Assembly (NCBI RefSeq): GCF_009604425.1
Contig: NZ_WEGI01000019.1
Span: 1-64,000 of the forward strand
Direction of reading: 5' to 3'
From: Nocardia aurantia
Lineage (GTDB): Bacteria; Actinomycetota; Actinomycetes; Mycobacteriales; Mycobacteriaceae
DNA length: 64,000 nucleotides
Made by a program: the position numbers and the translations under genes
Notes under the pieces: model-generated
Database searches by the model: none
The model's input: the letters and a program-made list of their open reading frames with translations, nothing else
Told to the model about the DNA's origin: nothing
Part shown: in pieces, positions 8,444-17,344 of the stretch
Layout of the letters: every line of letters begins with the position of its first letter
Numbering within the stretch: position 1 is the first letter of the stretch

Positions 8444-8803
8444 TCACCGCAACGATCGCAGTGCCTCGTCGTCGCGAGCGACCACGGCCCGGCCGTCGGC
8501 GGTCGCGACGATGGGGCGCTGAATCAGTCTCGGATGCGCGGCCAGCGCCGCGATCCAGCGTTCCCGCTCGGCATCGGTACGCGCCCATCCGGACACACCG
8601 AGCTCCTTCGCCTCGCCCTCTCCGGTGCGGGTGATGTCCCACGGCTGGAGTCCCAGACGGGTCAGCATGGCCCGCAACTCCTCCGCCGTCGGCGGATCCT
8701 CCAGATAGCGACGCTCGGTGTACTCGATACCGGCGTCGTCGAGGAATGCCTTGGCGGTGCGACTCTTCGAGCACCGCGGGTTGTGCCAGATCTCGGTCGT
8801 CAT
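8444..8803 (-). CDS. ArsC/Spx-family thioredoxin-fold protein
   Basis: A 119-residue protein of the glutaredoxin-dependent arsenate reductase family. The redox cysteine is in NPRCSKSR and the family's RP motif appears in LIQRPIV. No arsenic genes are nearby, so it may act as a general thiol reductase or nitrosative-stress protein rather than in arsenic resistance. Its stop is almost adjacent to the convergent SnoaL-like gene. Confidence 0.85.
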   Translation of the reverse strand: MTTEIWHNPRCSKSRTAKAFLDDAGIEYTERRYLEDPPTAEELRAMLTRLGLQPWDITRTGEGEAKELGVSGWARTDAERERWIAALAAHPRLIQRPIVATADGRAVVARDDEALRSLR

Positions 8804-8821
8804 GTCTCGTACCCTAACGAT

Positions 8822-10363
8822 TCACTTCAGCGTACCGTCGGTGACCAGCCCACGCAGGCCACGCCGGTCCAGCTTGCCCGAGGGCAGCGTGGGTATCCGG
8901 TCGGCGGTGGTGACGATCCAGCGCGACGGAACCTTGTAGCCGGACAACTGTTCCCGCGCACGGGCGGCCACGGCGTCGAGATCCGGCGGCCCGGCCGCGG
9001 GCACCACGACGGCGCACACTTCCTCACCGCGAGTGGGGTGGTCGACCCCGACGACCACGCACTGCGCGATCTCGTCGACGTTCTCCAGCACCGATTCCAC
9101 TTCGAGCGGTGACACATTCGCGCCCGCGACCTTGATGAGATCGCCGGTCCGGCCGACATAGAACAGCCGCGGATCGCCGGGGTTGCGATAGACCCGATCG
9201 CCGGTGCGGTACCAGCCGTCGGCGTCGAACACGTCGTGGCGCTCCCGCTTGTTGTATCCGGCCATCACACCGATGCCACGGATGTGCAGTTCCCCGACGG
9301 TACCGTCCGGCACGGGCAGATCGTCGGCATCGACGATGCGAATGTCGGTGTGCGCGAAGCTACCACCGGATTCGGTCAGACTGCGATGCACCGGAAAGCC
9401 GTCCGGCACACCGATCATCGCGAGATCGGCCGGGCCGGACAACATCGGCGCGCTGCTCAGATCCCGACCCGGGAAACTCGGATGCGCCCGCAGCCGCTGC
9501 GTGAACGCGGGCCAGCCGACGAGCCCCTGCCCCCGCTCGCGCTCGATCAGATCCAGTGCGGCGCCGGCCTCGAGCCTCGGCAGCACGAGCAACGTGGCCG
9601 GTTCGTGCAGCGCGCCCATCGCCGCCAGCACTCCCCCGATCCAGAAGAACGGCATCGCGCACAGGATGCGCGGCGCGGACTCGGCGCCGGTGATGTTGCG
9701 GATCGCCGCCGGCCAGGTCGCGGTCTGCCGCACGAGGGTGCCGTGCGTGTGCAGCACCCCCTTCGGATCGGCCGTGGACCCCGAGGTGTGGATCATGATC
9801 GCCGGATCGCCCGGCGTGACCTCGGCCTCGACCGCCGTCAGCAGTTCCGCGGGCACGACGTCGCGCTCGTCCCGGACCGTCGCCCACGGCCGATCGCTGT
9901 CACCGGTCAGCACGATTCCGCGCAGATAAGGTGCGGCGGACAGCTGCAGGGTCGCCGATTTCTGTGCCGCGAGCTCCGGCAGCGCCGTCTCCAGCGTGGC
10001 GGCCGTATCCGCCGCGAGCACCCGCACCGGCGCGATCAGCAGCGAAACATCGGCCAGCCGAAGCACTTTCGCGAGTTCCGCAGGCGCGTAGAGCGTGCTC
10101 AGCGGGACGGCGACCGCACCGATCCGCGACACCGCGAGCCACCACACCGCCCACTCGTCGCTGTTGGGGAAGTACAGCCCGACCCGAGCGCCCTTACCGA
10201 TCCCGCGATGCAACAGCCACCGGGCGAACAACGCCGACCGGCGATCCGCCTCGGCGTAGTCCAGGCGCTCATCCGGAGTGATCAGGTAATGCCGGTCGCC
10301 GAACTCGCGCACACTGCGAGCCAGCAGCGCACCGATGGTCGGTTCCGGGGTCGTCGGCGACAT
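8822..10363 (-). CDS. AMP-forming acyl-CoA ligase
   Basis: A 513-residue member of the ANL adenylating superfamily, closest in layout to cyclohexanecarboxylate/fatty acyl-CoA ligases. It has the phosphate-binding loop HTSGSTADPKGV, the WYRTGDR motif, the hinge region GRTGDLIKVAGANVSP and the C-terminal lysine region PSGKLDRRG. It activates a carboxylic acid to an acyl-AMP and then a CoA thioester. I chose the ATG at 10363 (MSPTTPEP); an ATG at 10384 would add seven residues. It lies downstream of the arsC-like gene's start and close behind the MerR gene on the same strand. The substrate is unknown. Confidence 0.88.
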   Translation of the reverse strand: MSPTTPEPTIGALLARSVREFGDRHYLITPDERLDYAEADRRSALFARWLLHRGIGKGARVGLYFPNSDEWAVWWLAVSRIGAVAVPLSTLYAPAELAKVLRLADVSLLIAPVRVLAADTAATLETALPELAAQKSATLQLSAAPYLRGIVLTGDSDRPWATVRDERDVVPAELLTAVEAEVTPGDPAIMIHTSGSTADPKGVLHTHGTLVRQTATWPAAIRNITGAESAPRILCAMPFFWIGGVLAAMGALHEPATLLVLPRLEAGAALDLIERERGQGLVGWPAFTQRLRAHPSFPGRDLSSAPMLSGPADLAMIGVPDGFPVHRSLTESGGSFAHTDIRIVDADDLPVPDGTVGELHIRGIGVMAGYNKRERHDVFDADGWYRTGDRVYRNPGDPRLFYVGRTGDLIKVAGANVSPLEVESVLENVDEIAQCVVVGVDHPTRGEEVCAVVVPAAGPPDLDAVAARAREQLSGYKVPSRWIVTTADRIPTLPSGKLDRRGLRGLVTDGTLK

Positions 10364-10446
10364 CAGCCCAGAATAGATGATCATTCTCTGAAACGGAGAG
10401 GCATCCTCTCGCACAGTCGCGACCGCCGTCGGTGGCGCCGAGCGGC

Positions 10447-10875
10447 TCAGCCCTTGCCGCTCCGGGCGGTCCGGGGTGACGGAGTCGCCTCGATGACATC
10501 CAGAAAATTCTGTGCCGCAAACTCTTTCGGAGCCGCGGCGATCACGGTATCCAGCATCGCCCGCGAGGCCTGCAGGTCGGTGATGGCCGCCGTGATGCGT
10601 TCGCGCTCCCGGTGCAGATCGGCGACCAGCGACGGGCAGCTCGGCACCAGGCGCGGTTCGTCTTTCTGCAGACACGGCAGCACGGTCGCGATCGTGGCCG
10701 TGTTCAGTCCGGCTGCGAGCAGGCTGCGGATCCGCCCCACGACGGTGACGTCGTCCTCCTCGTATTCGCGGTATCCGCTCGATCGCCGCAGCGGCCGCAG
10801 CAGGCCCTGCTGTTCGTAGTAGCGCAGCAGGCGTTCGTGGACGCCGGTGCGTCGGGACAGCTCCCCGATGCGCAT
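10447..10875 (-). CDS. MerR-family transcriptional regulator
   Basis: A 142-residue regulator with a typical MerR DNA-binding N-terminus (MRIGELSRRTGVHERLLRYYEQQGLL, residues 1-26), the second wing (SGYREYEEDD) and a dimerisation helix (about 75-110). Cys residues at CLQ and SCPS could sense ligands but do not form a known metal site. It is divergent from an MFS efflux gene, and a MerR-like promoter sits between them, so it most likely activates that pump in response to a toxic compound. Confidence 0.88.
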   Translation of the reverse strand: MRIGELSRRTGVHERLLRYYEQQGLLRPLRRSSGYREYEEDDVTVVGRIRSLLAAGLNTATIATVLPCLQKDEPRLVPSCPSLVADLHRERERITAAITDLQASRAMLDTVIAAAPKEFAAQNFLDVIEATPSPRTARSGKG

Positions 10876-10895
10876 GTGACCTCACTCGTTCGCGG

Positions 10896-10927
10896 TTGAC
10901 TCTGACACGGATGTCAAAGTTTAGCGT
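10896..10927 (+). promoter_or_regulatory. MerR-type long-spacer promoter of the MFS gene
   Basis: The -35 is TTGACT (10896-10901) and the -10 TAGCGT (10922-10927), separated by a 20-base spacer that is longer than optimal. Inside the spacer is a perfect inverted repeat TGACA-CGGA-TGTCA (10903-10916). Overlong spacers with a centred dyad are characteristic of MerR-activated promoters. The -10 ends seven bases before the MFS start codon, so the transcript may be leaderless. Confidence 0.7.
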
Positions 10928-10934
10928 CCCTGAC

Positions 10935-12125
10935 ATGAACAACAGTCGAGTGATCGTGGCGGCCCTGTGCGCCGGGGTTTTCGTGGTCGGTACGTCGGAA
11001 TATCTCGTCGCGGGCCTGTTACCGCAAGTGGGCGATTCGCTGGGCATCTCGGTCGGCGCCGCCGGGCAGGTCGTGACCGCCTACGCGCTGGGTGTGGTGA
11101 TCGGCGGCCCGCTCGTGGCGGCCGCGACCGCGCGGCTGCCGCGCCGGCCGCTGGCGCTGGGCCTCATGCTGCTGTTCGCCGCAGGCAGCGCGGTGAGCGC
11201 CTGGGCACCCGACTTCGCGGTGTTGCTGGCCGGTCGGGTGTTGTCGTCGTTCAGCCACGCCGCGTTCGTGGCATCGGCGCTCGTGACGGCGACCCGGGTG
11301 GTGCCGCCCGAGCGCGCCGGTCGCGCGATCGCGGCGGTGGCGTCGGGATTCACGGTCGCGACGCTGCTCGGGGTGCCGATCGGCGCGCTGCTGGGCGAAC
11401 GCGCCGGCTGGCGGATACCGTTCGTCGTGCTCACGGCACTGGCGCTGGCCGCGACTGCGATGCTGGCCGCCGTGCTGCCCGACCAGGAGGCGCCGTCGGC
11501 CAGCCTGCGCGCGGAGACACGGTTGCTGATCCGCGGACCGGTACTGCTCACGGTCCTCACCACGGCTGTCGGAACCAGCGGCGCCGCAACGGTATTCACT
11601 TACATCGCGCCACTGCTGACTCGGATCGCGGGTTTCTCCGCTCCGGCGGTGTCGGCACTGCTGCTGGCCTACGGTGGGGGCAGCTTCGCAGGCAACCTGA
11701 TCGCCGGACGGCTGACCGACCGATCGCTCGGCGGCACGATCCGGGCCGTGTTCGGTGGCCTGGTCGGGGTGCTGGCGGCCGTCCCCGTCGCGGTCGTGTG
11801 GCAGCCGTCGGCCGTGCTGCTGGTGCTGCTGCTCGGCCTGCTGGCCACCGCGACGATCGCTCCGCTACAGGGGATCGTCCTCCGATATGCCGGTGCCGCA
11901 CCGACACTCGCGGTCGCGGTGAACGTGGGCGCGTTCAATCTCGGCAATGCCATGGGCTCCGCGATCGGTGGCGCGATCGTCGCGGCGGGCGCCTTGCGCT
12001 GGACCGGATTCGCCGGCGCGCTGCTCACACTGATCGGCCTGGCACTGTCCTACGCCGCGGTACCACGCAGCGGAACCGCCGACGAGTTCCTGGAACCGGC
12101 GGCCACGCGACCTGCCCGGACGTAG
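10935..12125 (+). CDS. MFS efflux transporter (DHA1, AraJ/Cmx-like)
   Basis: A 396-residue protein with about 12 membrane helices, related to chloramphenicol/drug exporters of the AraJ and Cmx type. The conserved loop between helices 2 and 3 (ATARLPRRPL) and the TSEYLVAGLLP segment in helix 1 are present. I chose the ATG at 10935 because an upstream in-frame ATG at 10911 lies within the promoter dyad. It is controlled by the divergent MerR through the promoter at 10896-10927. It probably exports a hydrophobic antibiotic or toxin. Confidence 0.88.
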   Translation: MNNSRVIVAALCAGVFVVGTSEYLVAGLLPQVGDSLGISVGAAGQVVTAYALGVVIGGPLVAAATARLPRRPLALGLMLLFAAGSAVSAWAPDFAVLLAGRVLSSFSHAAFVASALVTATRVVPPERAGRAIAAVASGFTVATLLGVPIGALLGERAGWRIPFVVLTALALAATAMLAAVLPDQEAPSASLRAETRLLIRGPVLLTVLTTAVGTSGAATVFTYIAPLLTRIAGFSAPAVSALLLAYGGGSFAGNLIAGRLTDRSLGGTIRAVFGGLVGVLAAVPVAVVWQPSAVLLVLLLGLLATATIAPLQGIVLRYAGAAPTLAVAVNVGAFNLGNAMGSAIGGAIVAAGALRWTGFAGALLTLIGLALSYAAVPRSGTADEFLEPAATRPART

Positions 12126-12164
12126 CCACCCGAATCTGTCGGTGGTGGCCGGTAGCTTGTCGGC

Positions 12165-12617
12165 GTGGCATTGAACTGGAAACTCGTCATCGACAGCGGC
12201 AACGCTCCCGTACTCGCCGATTTCTGGGCCGCGGCGCTGGAGTACGAGGTGGAGGACCCCAGCGCGCTGATCGAGCAGTTGTCCTCCGCCGGGCACGTGG
12301 GTGCGGACGATATCGCGGAACACAAGGGCCGCAAAATCTTTCGCGGTTTCGCCGCGATCCGGCACCCCGACGACCCGTTCGATCCGATCAGTGGGATCAG
12401 TCAGGGCCGCAGGCTGCTGTTCCAGGATGTGCCGGAGCCGAAATCTGGAAAAAACCGCCTGCACATCGACGTACACAGCGGACCGGCCGGACTCGACGCG
12501 CTGGTGAGCAGACTCGAAGGGCTGGGCGCCACCCGCCTCCGCGAGATCGACCGGGGCCCCGCGGGCCACTGGTGGATCATGCGAGATCCGGAGGGCAACG
12601 AGTTCTGCGCCGCCTGA
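12165..12617 (+). CDS. VOC-superfamily (glyoxalase-like) protein
   Basis: A 150-residue protein with the paired beta-alpha-beta-beta-beta pattern of the vicinal oxygen chelate fold, ending in the characteristic MRDPEGNEF motif, with HIDVHS in the first strand of the second half. The start is GTG (GTGGCATTGAAC). Many members bind or modify small toxic compounds. It lies 39 bases after the MFS gene in the same direction and may be part of the same resistance response. Confidence 0.82.
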   Translation: MALNWKLVIDSGNAPVLADFWAAALEYEVEDPSALIEQLSSAGHVGADDIAEHKGRKIFRGFAAIRHPDDPFDPISGISQGRRLLFQDVPEPKSGKNRLHIDVHSGPAGLDALVSRLEGLGATRLREIDRGPAGHWWIMRDPEGNEFCAA

Positions 12618-12737
12618 CGACCGCGACCCGTGCATCTCGGCCGCCGACTCGGGGGATCCCGACCGGGTATCCGGCGACCGGCGCACAGATGCGAAGGCAC
12701 GGGTCGGGCAGAAGGCCGGCGGCAGAAGACCGAACAC

Positions 12738-13706
12738 TCACACCGATCCCGGACCGGTCGCCCGCAACGCCTCGATCACGCTGACGAGGTGCCCGCGGGC
12801 CGCGTGTTCGGCACGGGTGGGGTCGCGCGCGCAAATCCCGTCGACGATCGCCAGATGCTCGGTCACCGACACCGACGGGCGGCCGGGCACCAGCGCCAGC
12901 CGGAACTGGTGGCGAACGTTCTTGGCGCGCAACCGTTCCAGCACATCCGCCGCCGTGCCCTGACCGCTGATCTCGATCACCCGGCGGTGCAACGTCTGGT
13001 TGAGTTCGGAGTACTCGAGTACGTTGCCCGAGGCGACGGCGGTGCGCATCGCCTCGCCCAGCGTGCGCAGTTCGGCGATCTCGGCATCGGTGACCGCTTC
13101 GGCCGCCTTCGCCGCACACAACCCCTCCACCACCATCCGCACCTCGGAGATCTCGATCGCCTCCGCGACCGTGACCGCCCGAACCCGCGCGCCGCGGTTC
13201 TGGATGCGTTCCACCAGCCCCTCGTGCGCCAATTCGACCAGGGCCGTGCGCACTCCGCCGCGCCCCGCCCCGAACTGCTCGGCAAGATCCGATTCGACCA
13301 GCCGCTGATTCGGGGCAAACTCGCCCCGGACGATCGCCTCGCGAATCGCGGCGGTCACATCCGGCGGGACTGTCGCGTCGTGGTCGTGCCGAGTCCGTTG
13401 TGCGACAACCTCGTTCGCACCGGACCGCTCGATCCGGGCGGGCTCGGTGCGCGCAGCACGCCCGCGCGGCAACGCTTCTCCGGCCGTGGACTGCGCATAT
13501 GATGCCGATTGCGCAGGAGGAGAAGGATTCCGGGATGACGCTCCCCCGGTTCCCGGCCGGACTCGGGACGCCGAGTGCGCCTGCTCGGACGACCTCCGTT
13601 CGGACGTTCCGCTACCGTCGCCGGCCCTCGGCAGCTCCGCCGATGCCCGTTGCGCGGGAACACCGGGCTCGCGGGGCGGCACTCCGGCCTGCTCATGCGG
13701 TGGCAT
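12738..13706 (-). CDS. GntR-family (FCD subgroup) regulator
   Basis: A regulator with a winged helix (about residues 117-180: VTAAIREAIVRGEFAPNQRLVESDLAEQF) and an FCD all-helical ligand domain. As annotated it has 322 residues, of which the first 110 are Pro/Ser/Arg-rich and unlike the family. The true start may be further in, but no well-placed alternative with a clear ribosome site is evident. The ATG overlaps the end of the ABC ATPase gene by 14 bases, placing it last in the transporter operon, which it may regulate. Confidence 0.8.
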   Translation of the reverse strand: MPPHEQAGVPPREPGVPAQRASAELPRAGDGSGTSERRSSEQAHSASRVRPGTGGASSRNPSPPAQSASYAQSTAGEALPRGRAARTEPARIERSGANEVVAQRTRHDHDATVPPDVTAAIREAIVRGEFAPNQRLVESDLAEQFGAGRGGVRTALVELAHEGLVERIQNRGARVRAVTVAEAIEISEVRMVVEGLCAAKAAEAVTDAEIAELRTLGEAMRTAVASGNVLEYSELNQTLHRRVIEISGQGTAADVLERLRAKNVRHQFRLALVPGRPSVSVTEHLAIVDGICARDPTRAEHAARGHLVSVIEALRATGPGSV

Positions 13707-14511
13707 CCGGGCGCCGGCCCTCCTTCGCCTGCTGGATCAGGGTGTAGATGTGCGAGCGCAGTTCGGCGAAGCGCGGTTCCGAGCGGGTCGTGAGCTGGTC
13801 CCGTTCGCCCGGCAGGTCGACGGCCACCTCCGCCATCACCACCGTCGGCGAGCTGGACAGCACGATCACCCGCTGCCCGAGGTACACCGATTCGTCGATG
13901 TCGTGAGTGACGAACAGGATCGTGACACCCAGCCGTTTCCACAGCGTGAGGACCAGATCCTCCAGATCGGCCCGGGTCTGCGCGTCGACGGCGGCGAACG
14001 GCTCGTCCATCAACAGGATCTGCGGCTCGTAGGCGACCGCGCGGGCGATCGCGACCCGCTGCTGCATACCGCCGGACAACTGCCACGGATGCGAATCGCC
14101 GACATGGCCCAGGCCGACGGCGTCCAGGGCCTCCCGGACCAGCCGCTGCCGCTCGGGCTTGCGAATCCGCTTCTCCTTCAACGGAAGTTCGACATTCTGC
14201 CGCACGGTCATCCACGGGAACAGGCTGCGGCCGTACTCCTGGAAGACCACGGCCATCCCCGCGGGCGGCCCGGTGACCCGGTCGCCCTCGAGCACGACCT
14301 CGCCGGAGGTGGCGCCCATCAGGCCGGCGATGCATTTCAGCAGGGTGGTCTTGCCGGAGCCGGACGGCCCCACGATGCAGACCAATTCGCCGGTCCCGAC
14401 TCCGAAGGTCAAGTCCCGCACCGCTTCTACGCTGCGGCCGCCGCTCTGATAGATCTTCTGTAACCCGTTCACGTCCAGCAGCGTCGTGCCGGTGATCGGT
14501 CTGGAGGTCAT
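13693..14511 (-). CDS. ABC transporter ATPase, NitT/TauT type
   Basis: A 272-residue ATPase with Walker A GPSGSGKTT (residues 48-56), Q-loop, signature LSGGMQ (145-150) and Walker B ILLMDEP (165-171). It resembles SsuB/TauB/NitT ATPases, which energise uptake of sulfonates, nitrate or small aromatic and pyrimidine compounds. It is one base downstream of the permease gene 14513-15295, and the order binding protein, permease, permease, ATPase, GntR forms one operon. Confidence 0.92.
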   Translation of the reverse strand: MTSRPITGTTLLDVNGLQKIYQSGGRSVEAVRDLTFGVGTGELVCIVGPSGSGKTTLLKCIAGLMGATSGEVVLEGDRVTGPPAGMAVVFQEYGRSLFPWMTVRQNVELPLKEKRIRKPERQRLVREALDAVGLGHVGDSHPWQLSGGMQQRVAIARAVAYEPQILLMDEPFAAVDAQTRADLEDLVLTLWKRLGVTILFVTHDIDESVYLGQRVIVLSSSPTVVMAEVAVDLPGERDQLTTRSEPRFAELRSHIYTLIQQAKEGRRPDATA

Positions 14512-14512
14512 C

Positions 14513-15295
14513 TCAACTCTCTCGTTGTGACCGGCGCAGGCCGGTGTACCAGCTCAACGCCCGGGATTCCACGATCTGGAAGACGATCGACAGCACGTTG
14601 CCGATCAGCCCGAGCAGGATGATTCCCGTCCACATCTGCGGAATCGAGAAACTGCGCTGGAACTGGACGATGGTGAAGCCCACCCCGCTGTTCGCGGCGA
14701 ACATCTCACTGATCACCATCAGGATGATGCCGATCGACAGCGCCTGCCGCGCCCCTGCCGCGATCTGCGGGCTCGCGCCGCGCAACACGAGGTGGATCAG
14801 GCGCGAATGCGGCCGCATCCGATAACAGCGGGCGGTGTCGGTGAGCACCTCGTCCAGCCCGCGCACCCCCTCCACGGTGTTCAGCAGAATCGGCCAGACG
14901 CAGCCGGACGCGATCACCAGGATCTTCATGCCGTCACCGATTCCGGCGAACAGCATCAGGATCGGGACCAGCACCGGAGACGGGATCGCCCGGAAGAATT
15001 CCAGTACCGGCTCCAGCAGCGCGCGCAACCAGCGCAGCGAGCCGATCGCCACGCCGAGACCCACGCCGAGGATCAGCGCCACGAAGTAGCCGACCAGCAG
15101 CCGCACCACACTGGGCAGCACGTCGCTGGTGAACCGGCCGTGGAACCAGGTGTCGCCGAAGGTGGCGAGGATGTCGTGCAGCGGCGGCCAGAAGAAGTTC
15201 GTGCTGTGTGCCGTCGCGAACCACCACGCCGCGACCAGCACGACGGGAACGGCGAAGAGCAGCAAGACCTTTCGCGCCAGGGTGAGCACACTCAC
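14513..15295 (-). CDS. ABC transporter permease, NitT/TauT type (second copy)
   Basis: A 260-residue permease with about six membrane helices and the EAA-type loop (residues about 150-175). It starts at a GTG that overlaps the stop of the preceding permease (GTGA). Two different permeases in one operon suggest a heterodimeric channel instead of the homodimer usual in SsuC/TauC systems. Confidence 0.88.
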   Translation of the reverse strand: MSVLTLARKVLLLFAVPVVLVAAWWFATAHSTNFFWPPLHDILATFGDTWFHGRFTSDVLPSVVRLLVGYFVALILGVGLGVAIGSLRWLRALLEPVLEFFRAIPSPVLVPILMLFAGIGDGMKILVIASGCVWPILLNTVEGVRGLDEVLTDTARCYRMRPHSRLIHLVLRGASPQIAAGARQALSIGIILMVISEMFAANSGVGFTIVQFQRSFSIPQMWTGIILLGLIGNVLSIVFQIVESRALSWYTGLRRSQRES

Positions 15296-16122
15296 GAGAT
15301 CACCTCCCGGCGGATCGACGGATGCCAGCGCAGGGCGCGGCGTTCGAGGGCACGGACCACCACGTTGACGATCACGCCGAGCAGCCCGACCACGATCACC
15401 AGCGCGTACATCGAGGACACGGCCTCGGAGTTCTGCGCGACCGCGATCTGCCGGCCGAGACCCGGCGAGCCGATCACGAGTTCGCCGGTGATCTCCAGGA
15501 TCAGCGCGACCGCCGCGCCGAGCCGGAACCCGGTCACCACGTAGGGCAGCGCGGTCGGCCAGATGACCGTGCGGACCTGGGTCAGCGTGCGAAAACGGTA
15601 GGAGCGGGCCGTTTCCCGGGCCACCGGATCCACGTCCCGCACCCCGTACAGCACCTGCACCAGCACCTGCCAGAACGAGGCGTAGACGACGAGCAACAGC
15701 GTGGAACGCGGTGTGGGACCGTACAACAGCACCGCCAGCGGGATCAGCGCCACCGACGGGATGGGCCGCAGGAATTCGATGGTCGAGGTCAGCGCGGCCC
15801 GCACCGCGGGCAGGCTGCCGATCACGATCCCGAGCAGCACGCCGGCCACGAGCGCGATCGCCAGGCCGATCGCCCAGCCGCGCACCGTGTCCAGCAGCGC
15901 CTGCCAGAACGTCGAGGTCTTCGCCTCGTCGCCGAGCGCTCGCATCATGTCGCTGAACGGCGGCAGGAAGCGCCGGGGCGCCAGGCCCGCGCGCGGCGCG
16001 AGTTCGGCGAGGAGCATCAGGCCGCCGAGGCCGATCAGCCCGAGGACCCAGGCGGGCAGCGCGCGGGGACGGCGGCCGCTGATCGCGGCCGCCGTCGCAC
16101 CTCTCGTGCGAGTCGCCGTCAC
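15292..16122 (-). CDS. ABC transporter permease, NitT/TauT type (first copy)
   Basis: A 276-residue permease with six predicted membrane helices after a short basic N-terminus. The cytoplasmic EAA loop lies around DVDPVARETARSYRF. It starts at a GTG overlapping the binding-protein stop by four bases and ends overlapping the next permease, so all are translationally coupled. Confidence 0.88.
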   Translation of the reverse strand: MTATRTRGATAAAISGRRPRALPAWVLGLIGLGGLMLLAELAPRAGLAPRRFLPPFSDMMRALGDEAKTSTFWQALLDTVRGWAIGLAIALVAGVLLGIVIGSLPAVRAALTSTIEFLRPIPSVALIPLAVLLYGPTPRSTLLLVVYASFWQVLVQVLYGVRDVDPVARETARSYRFRTLTQVRTVIWPTALPYVVTGFRLGAAVALILEITGELVIGSPGLGRQIAVAQNSEAVSSMYALVIVVGLLGVIVNVVVRALERRALRWHPSIRREVIS

Positions 16123-17087
16123 GGCAGCAGCGCCGGTAGATCCGGTGCCTTGGTGATCAGCCCGTCCTTGACGGCGAGATCCGTCAGCACCTGCGCCGAG
16201 TGCTGGTCGACCCGGTCCGGGAACTGCGGCAGCGTGAGCGCGGCGGCGACCGCCGGGTCGATCTTGGTGTAGGTGCTCAGCACCTGCCGCACGGCGTCCG
16301 GATGGTCGGCGGAGTACTTCAGCGACTCCTGCATCGCGGCCGCGAATCGCTTCACCAGATCCGGCTTCGCCTTCGCGGTCTGCTGCGAGGTGAAGTAGCC
16401 GGCGATGGTCAGATTCGCCGCGGTGTCCACGTAGTTCGAGGCGACCAGCCGGTTGCCGCTCTTCAGCGCGGTGGCCAGGAACGGCTCCACGACCTGGACC
16501 GCGTCGACGTTGCCGTTGGCCAGCGCCGGCAGCATGTCGGGGAAGCCGAGTTCGGTGAACTTGACGTTGGTGGCGTCACCGCCGGCGGCCCGGATCGAGG
16601 CCCGGACGGTGGTGTCGTTGATGTTGTTCAAGGTGTTGACGGCGACCTTCTTGCCGACGAGGTCCTTCGCCGACTGGATCGGGCTGTCGGCCTTCACGAC
16701 CACCCCGCCGAAGTCCTTGCCCGGCACGCCGGTCGAGGCGTTGCCGGGCGCGACGATCTTCAGCGGCAGCCCCTTGGAGGCGCCGACGATCAGCGAGGTC
16801 AGGTTGCTGAAACCGAAGTCGACCTGCCCGCTGACGACCGCGGGCACGATCGCCGCGCCGCCCTGCGCGGTGCTCAATTGCAGGTCGAGCCCCTGATTCT
16901 TGAAGAAGCCCTGCTGCTGGCCCAGGTAGATCGGCGCCACGTCGACGATCGGGATGACCGTGACCTTCACCATGGTGGGGCCGCTGTCGGATGCGGTCGA
17001 GGAACCGCCCCCACTGCCGCATGCGGAAAGCGCGAGGGCGAGAAGGAGTGCGGATGCGGTTGCCAGGGCCGCACGGATTCTGGTCAC
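16119..17087 (-). CDS. ABC transporter substrate-binding lipoprotein, NitT/TauT (NMT1/SsuA-like)
   Basis: A 322-residue lipoprotein. The signal peptide ends in the lipobox LSAC with Cys at residue 23, followed by a Gly/Ser linker and a periplasmic-binding type 2 fold (IVDVAPIYLGQQQGFF and later PAVVSGQVDFGF are typical). I chose the GTG at 17087, which has GGAG upstream and puts the signal peptide at the N-terminus; a longer reading would bury it. It is the first gene of the operon. The ligand is unknown; alkyl-sulfonate, nitrate and pyrimidine analogues are all possible for this family. Confidence 0.9.
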   Translation of the reverse strand: MTRIRAALATASALLLALALSACGSGGGSSTASDSGPTMVKVTVIPIVDVAPIYLGQQQGFFKNQGLDLQLSTAQGGAAIVPAVVSGQVDFGFSNLTSLIVGASKGLPLKIVAPGNASTGVPGKDFGGVVVKADSPIQSAKDLVGKKVAVNTLNNINDTTVRASIRAAGGDATNVKFTELGFPDMLPALANGNVDAVQVVEPFLATALKSGNRLVASNYVDTAANLTIAGYFTSQQTAKAKPDLVKRFAAAMQESLKYSADHPDAVRQVLSTYTKIDPAVAAALTLPQFPDRVDQHSAQVLTDLAVKDGLITKAPDLPALLP

Positions 17088-17261
17088 GGGTTTCTCCGGA
17101 ATCGGTCGAGATTGAGCGGACGGCGGCCGGCCCGCCGCCGGAAAGACGAATCCGGGCGGCGCGACCGCGGCCGCGACACCGATACGAAAGACGTTGTACA
17201 GCAACCGATCCAGAGCTGGCTGCCCCGACCGGCAGCCGACGCCACCGCTGGTGTGGCATTG

Positions 17262-17290
17262 ATGTTATGAATCTCACACAAGATTGTCAA
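17262..17290 (-). promoter_or_regulatory. Sigma70-like promoter of the first ABC operon
   Basis: On the minus strand a consensus -35 TTGACA (17290-17285) and -10 TAACAT (17267-17262) are separated by exactly 17 bases. It lies about 175 bases upstream of the binding-protein start in an AT-rich patch, leaving a long untranslated leader in which a regulator could act. Confidence 0.65.
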
Positions 17291-17344
17291 CGATCAAGTT
17301 CGCCGAATTGTCCTCACATTCGCGGGCATCGCGGACCGGTCGCT

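Noticed and set aside
8444..8803. Arsenic resistance locus
   Set aside because: No arsR, arsB/acr3 or other arsenic genes nearby; ArsC-fold proteins have other roles.
8822..11047. 741-residue version of the acyl-CoA ligase
   Set aside because: The added N-terminus runs antisense to the MerR gene and lies across the MerR/MFS promoter, and its translation has no family features.
13355..14335. Extra minus-strand gene overlapping the ABC ATPase and GntR genes
   Set aside because: Another-frame shadow of two well-supported genes.
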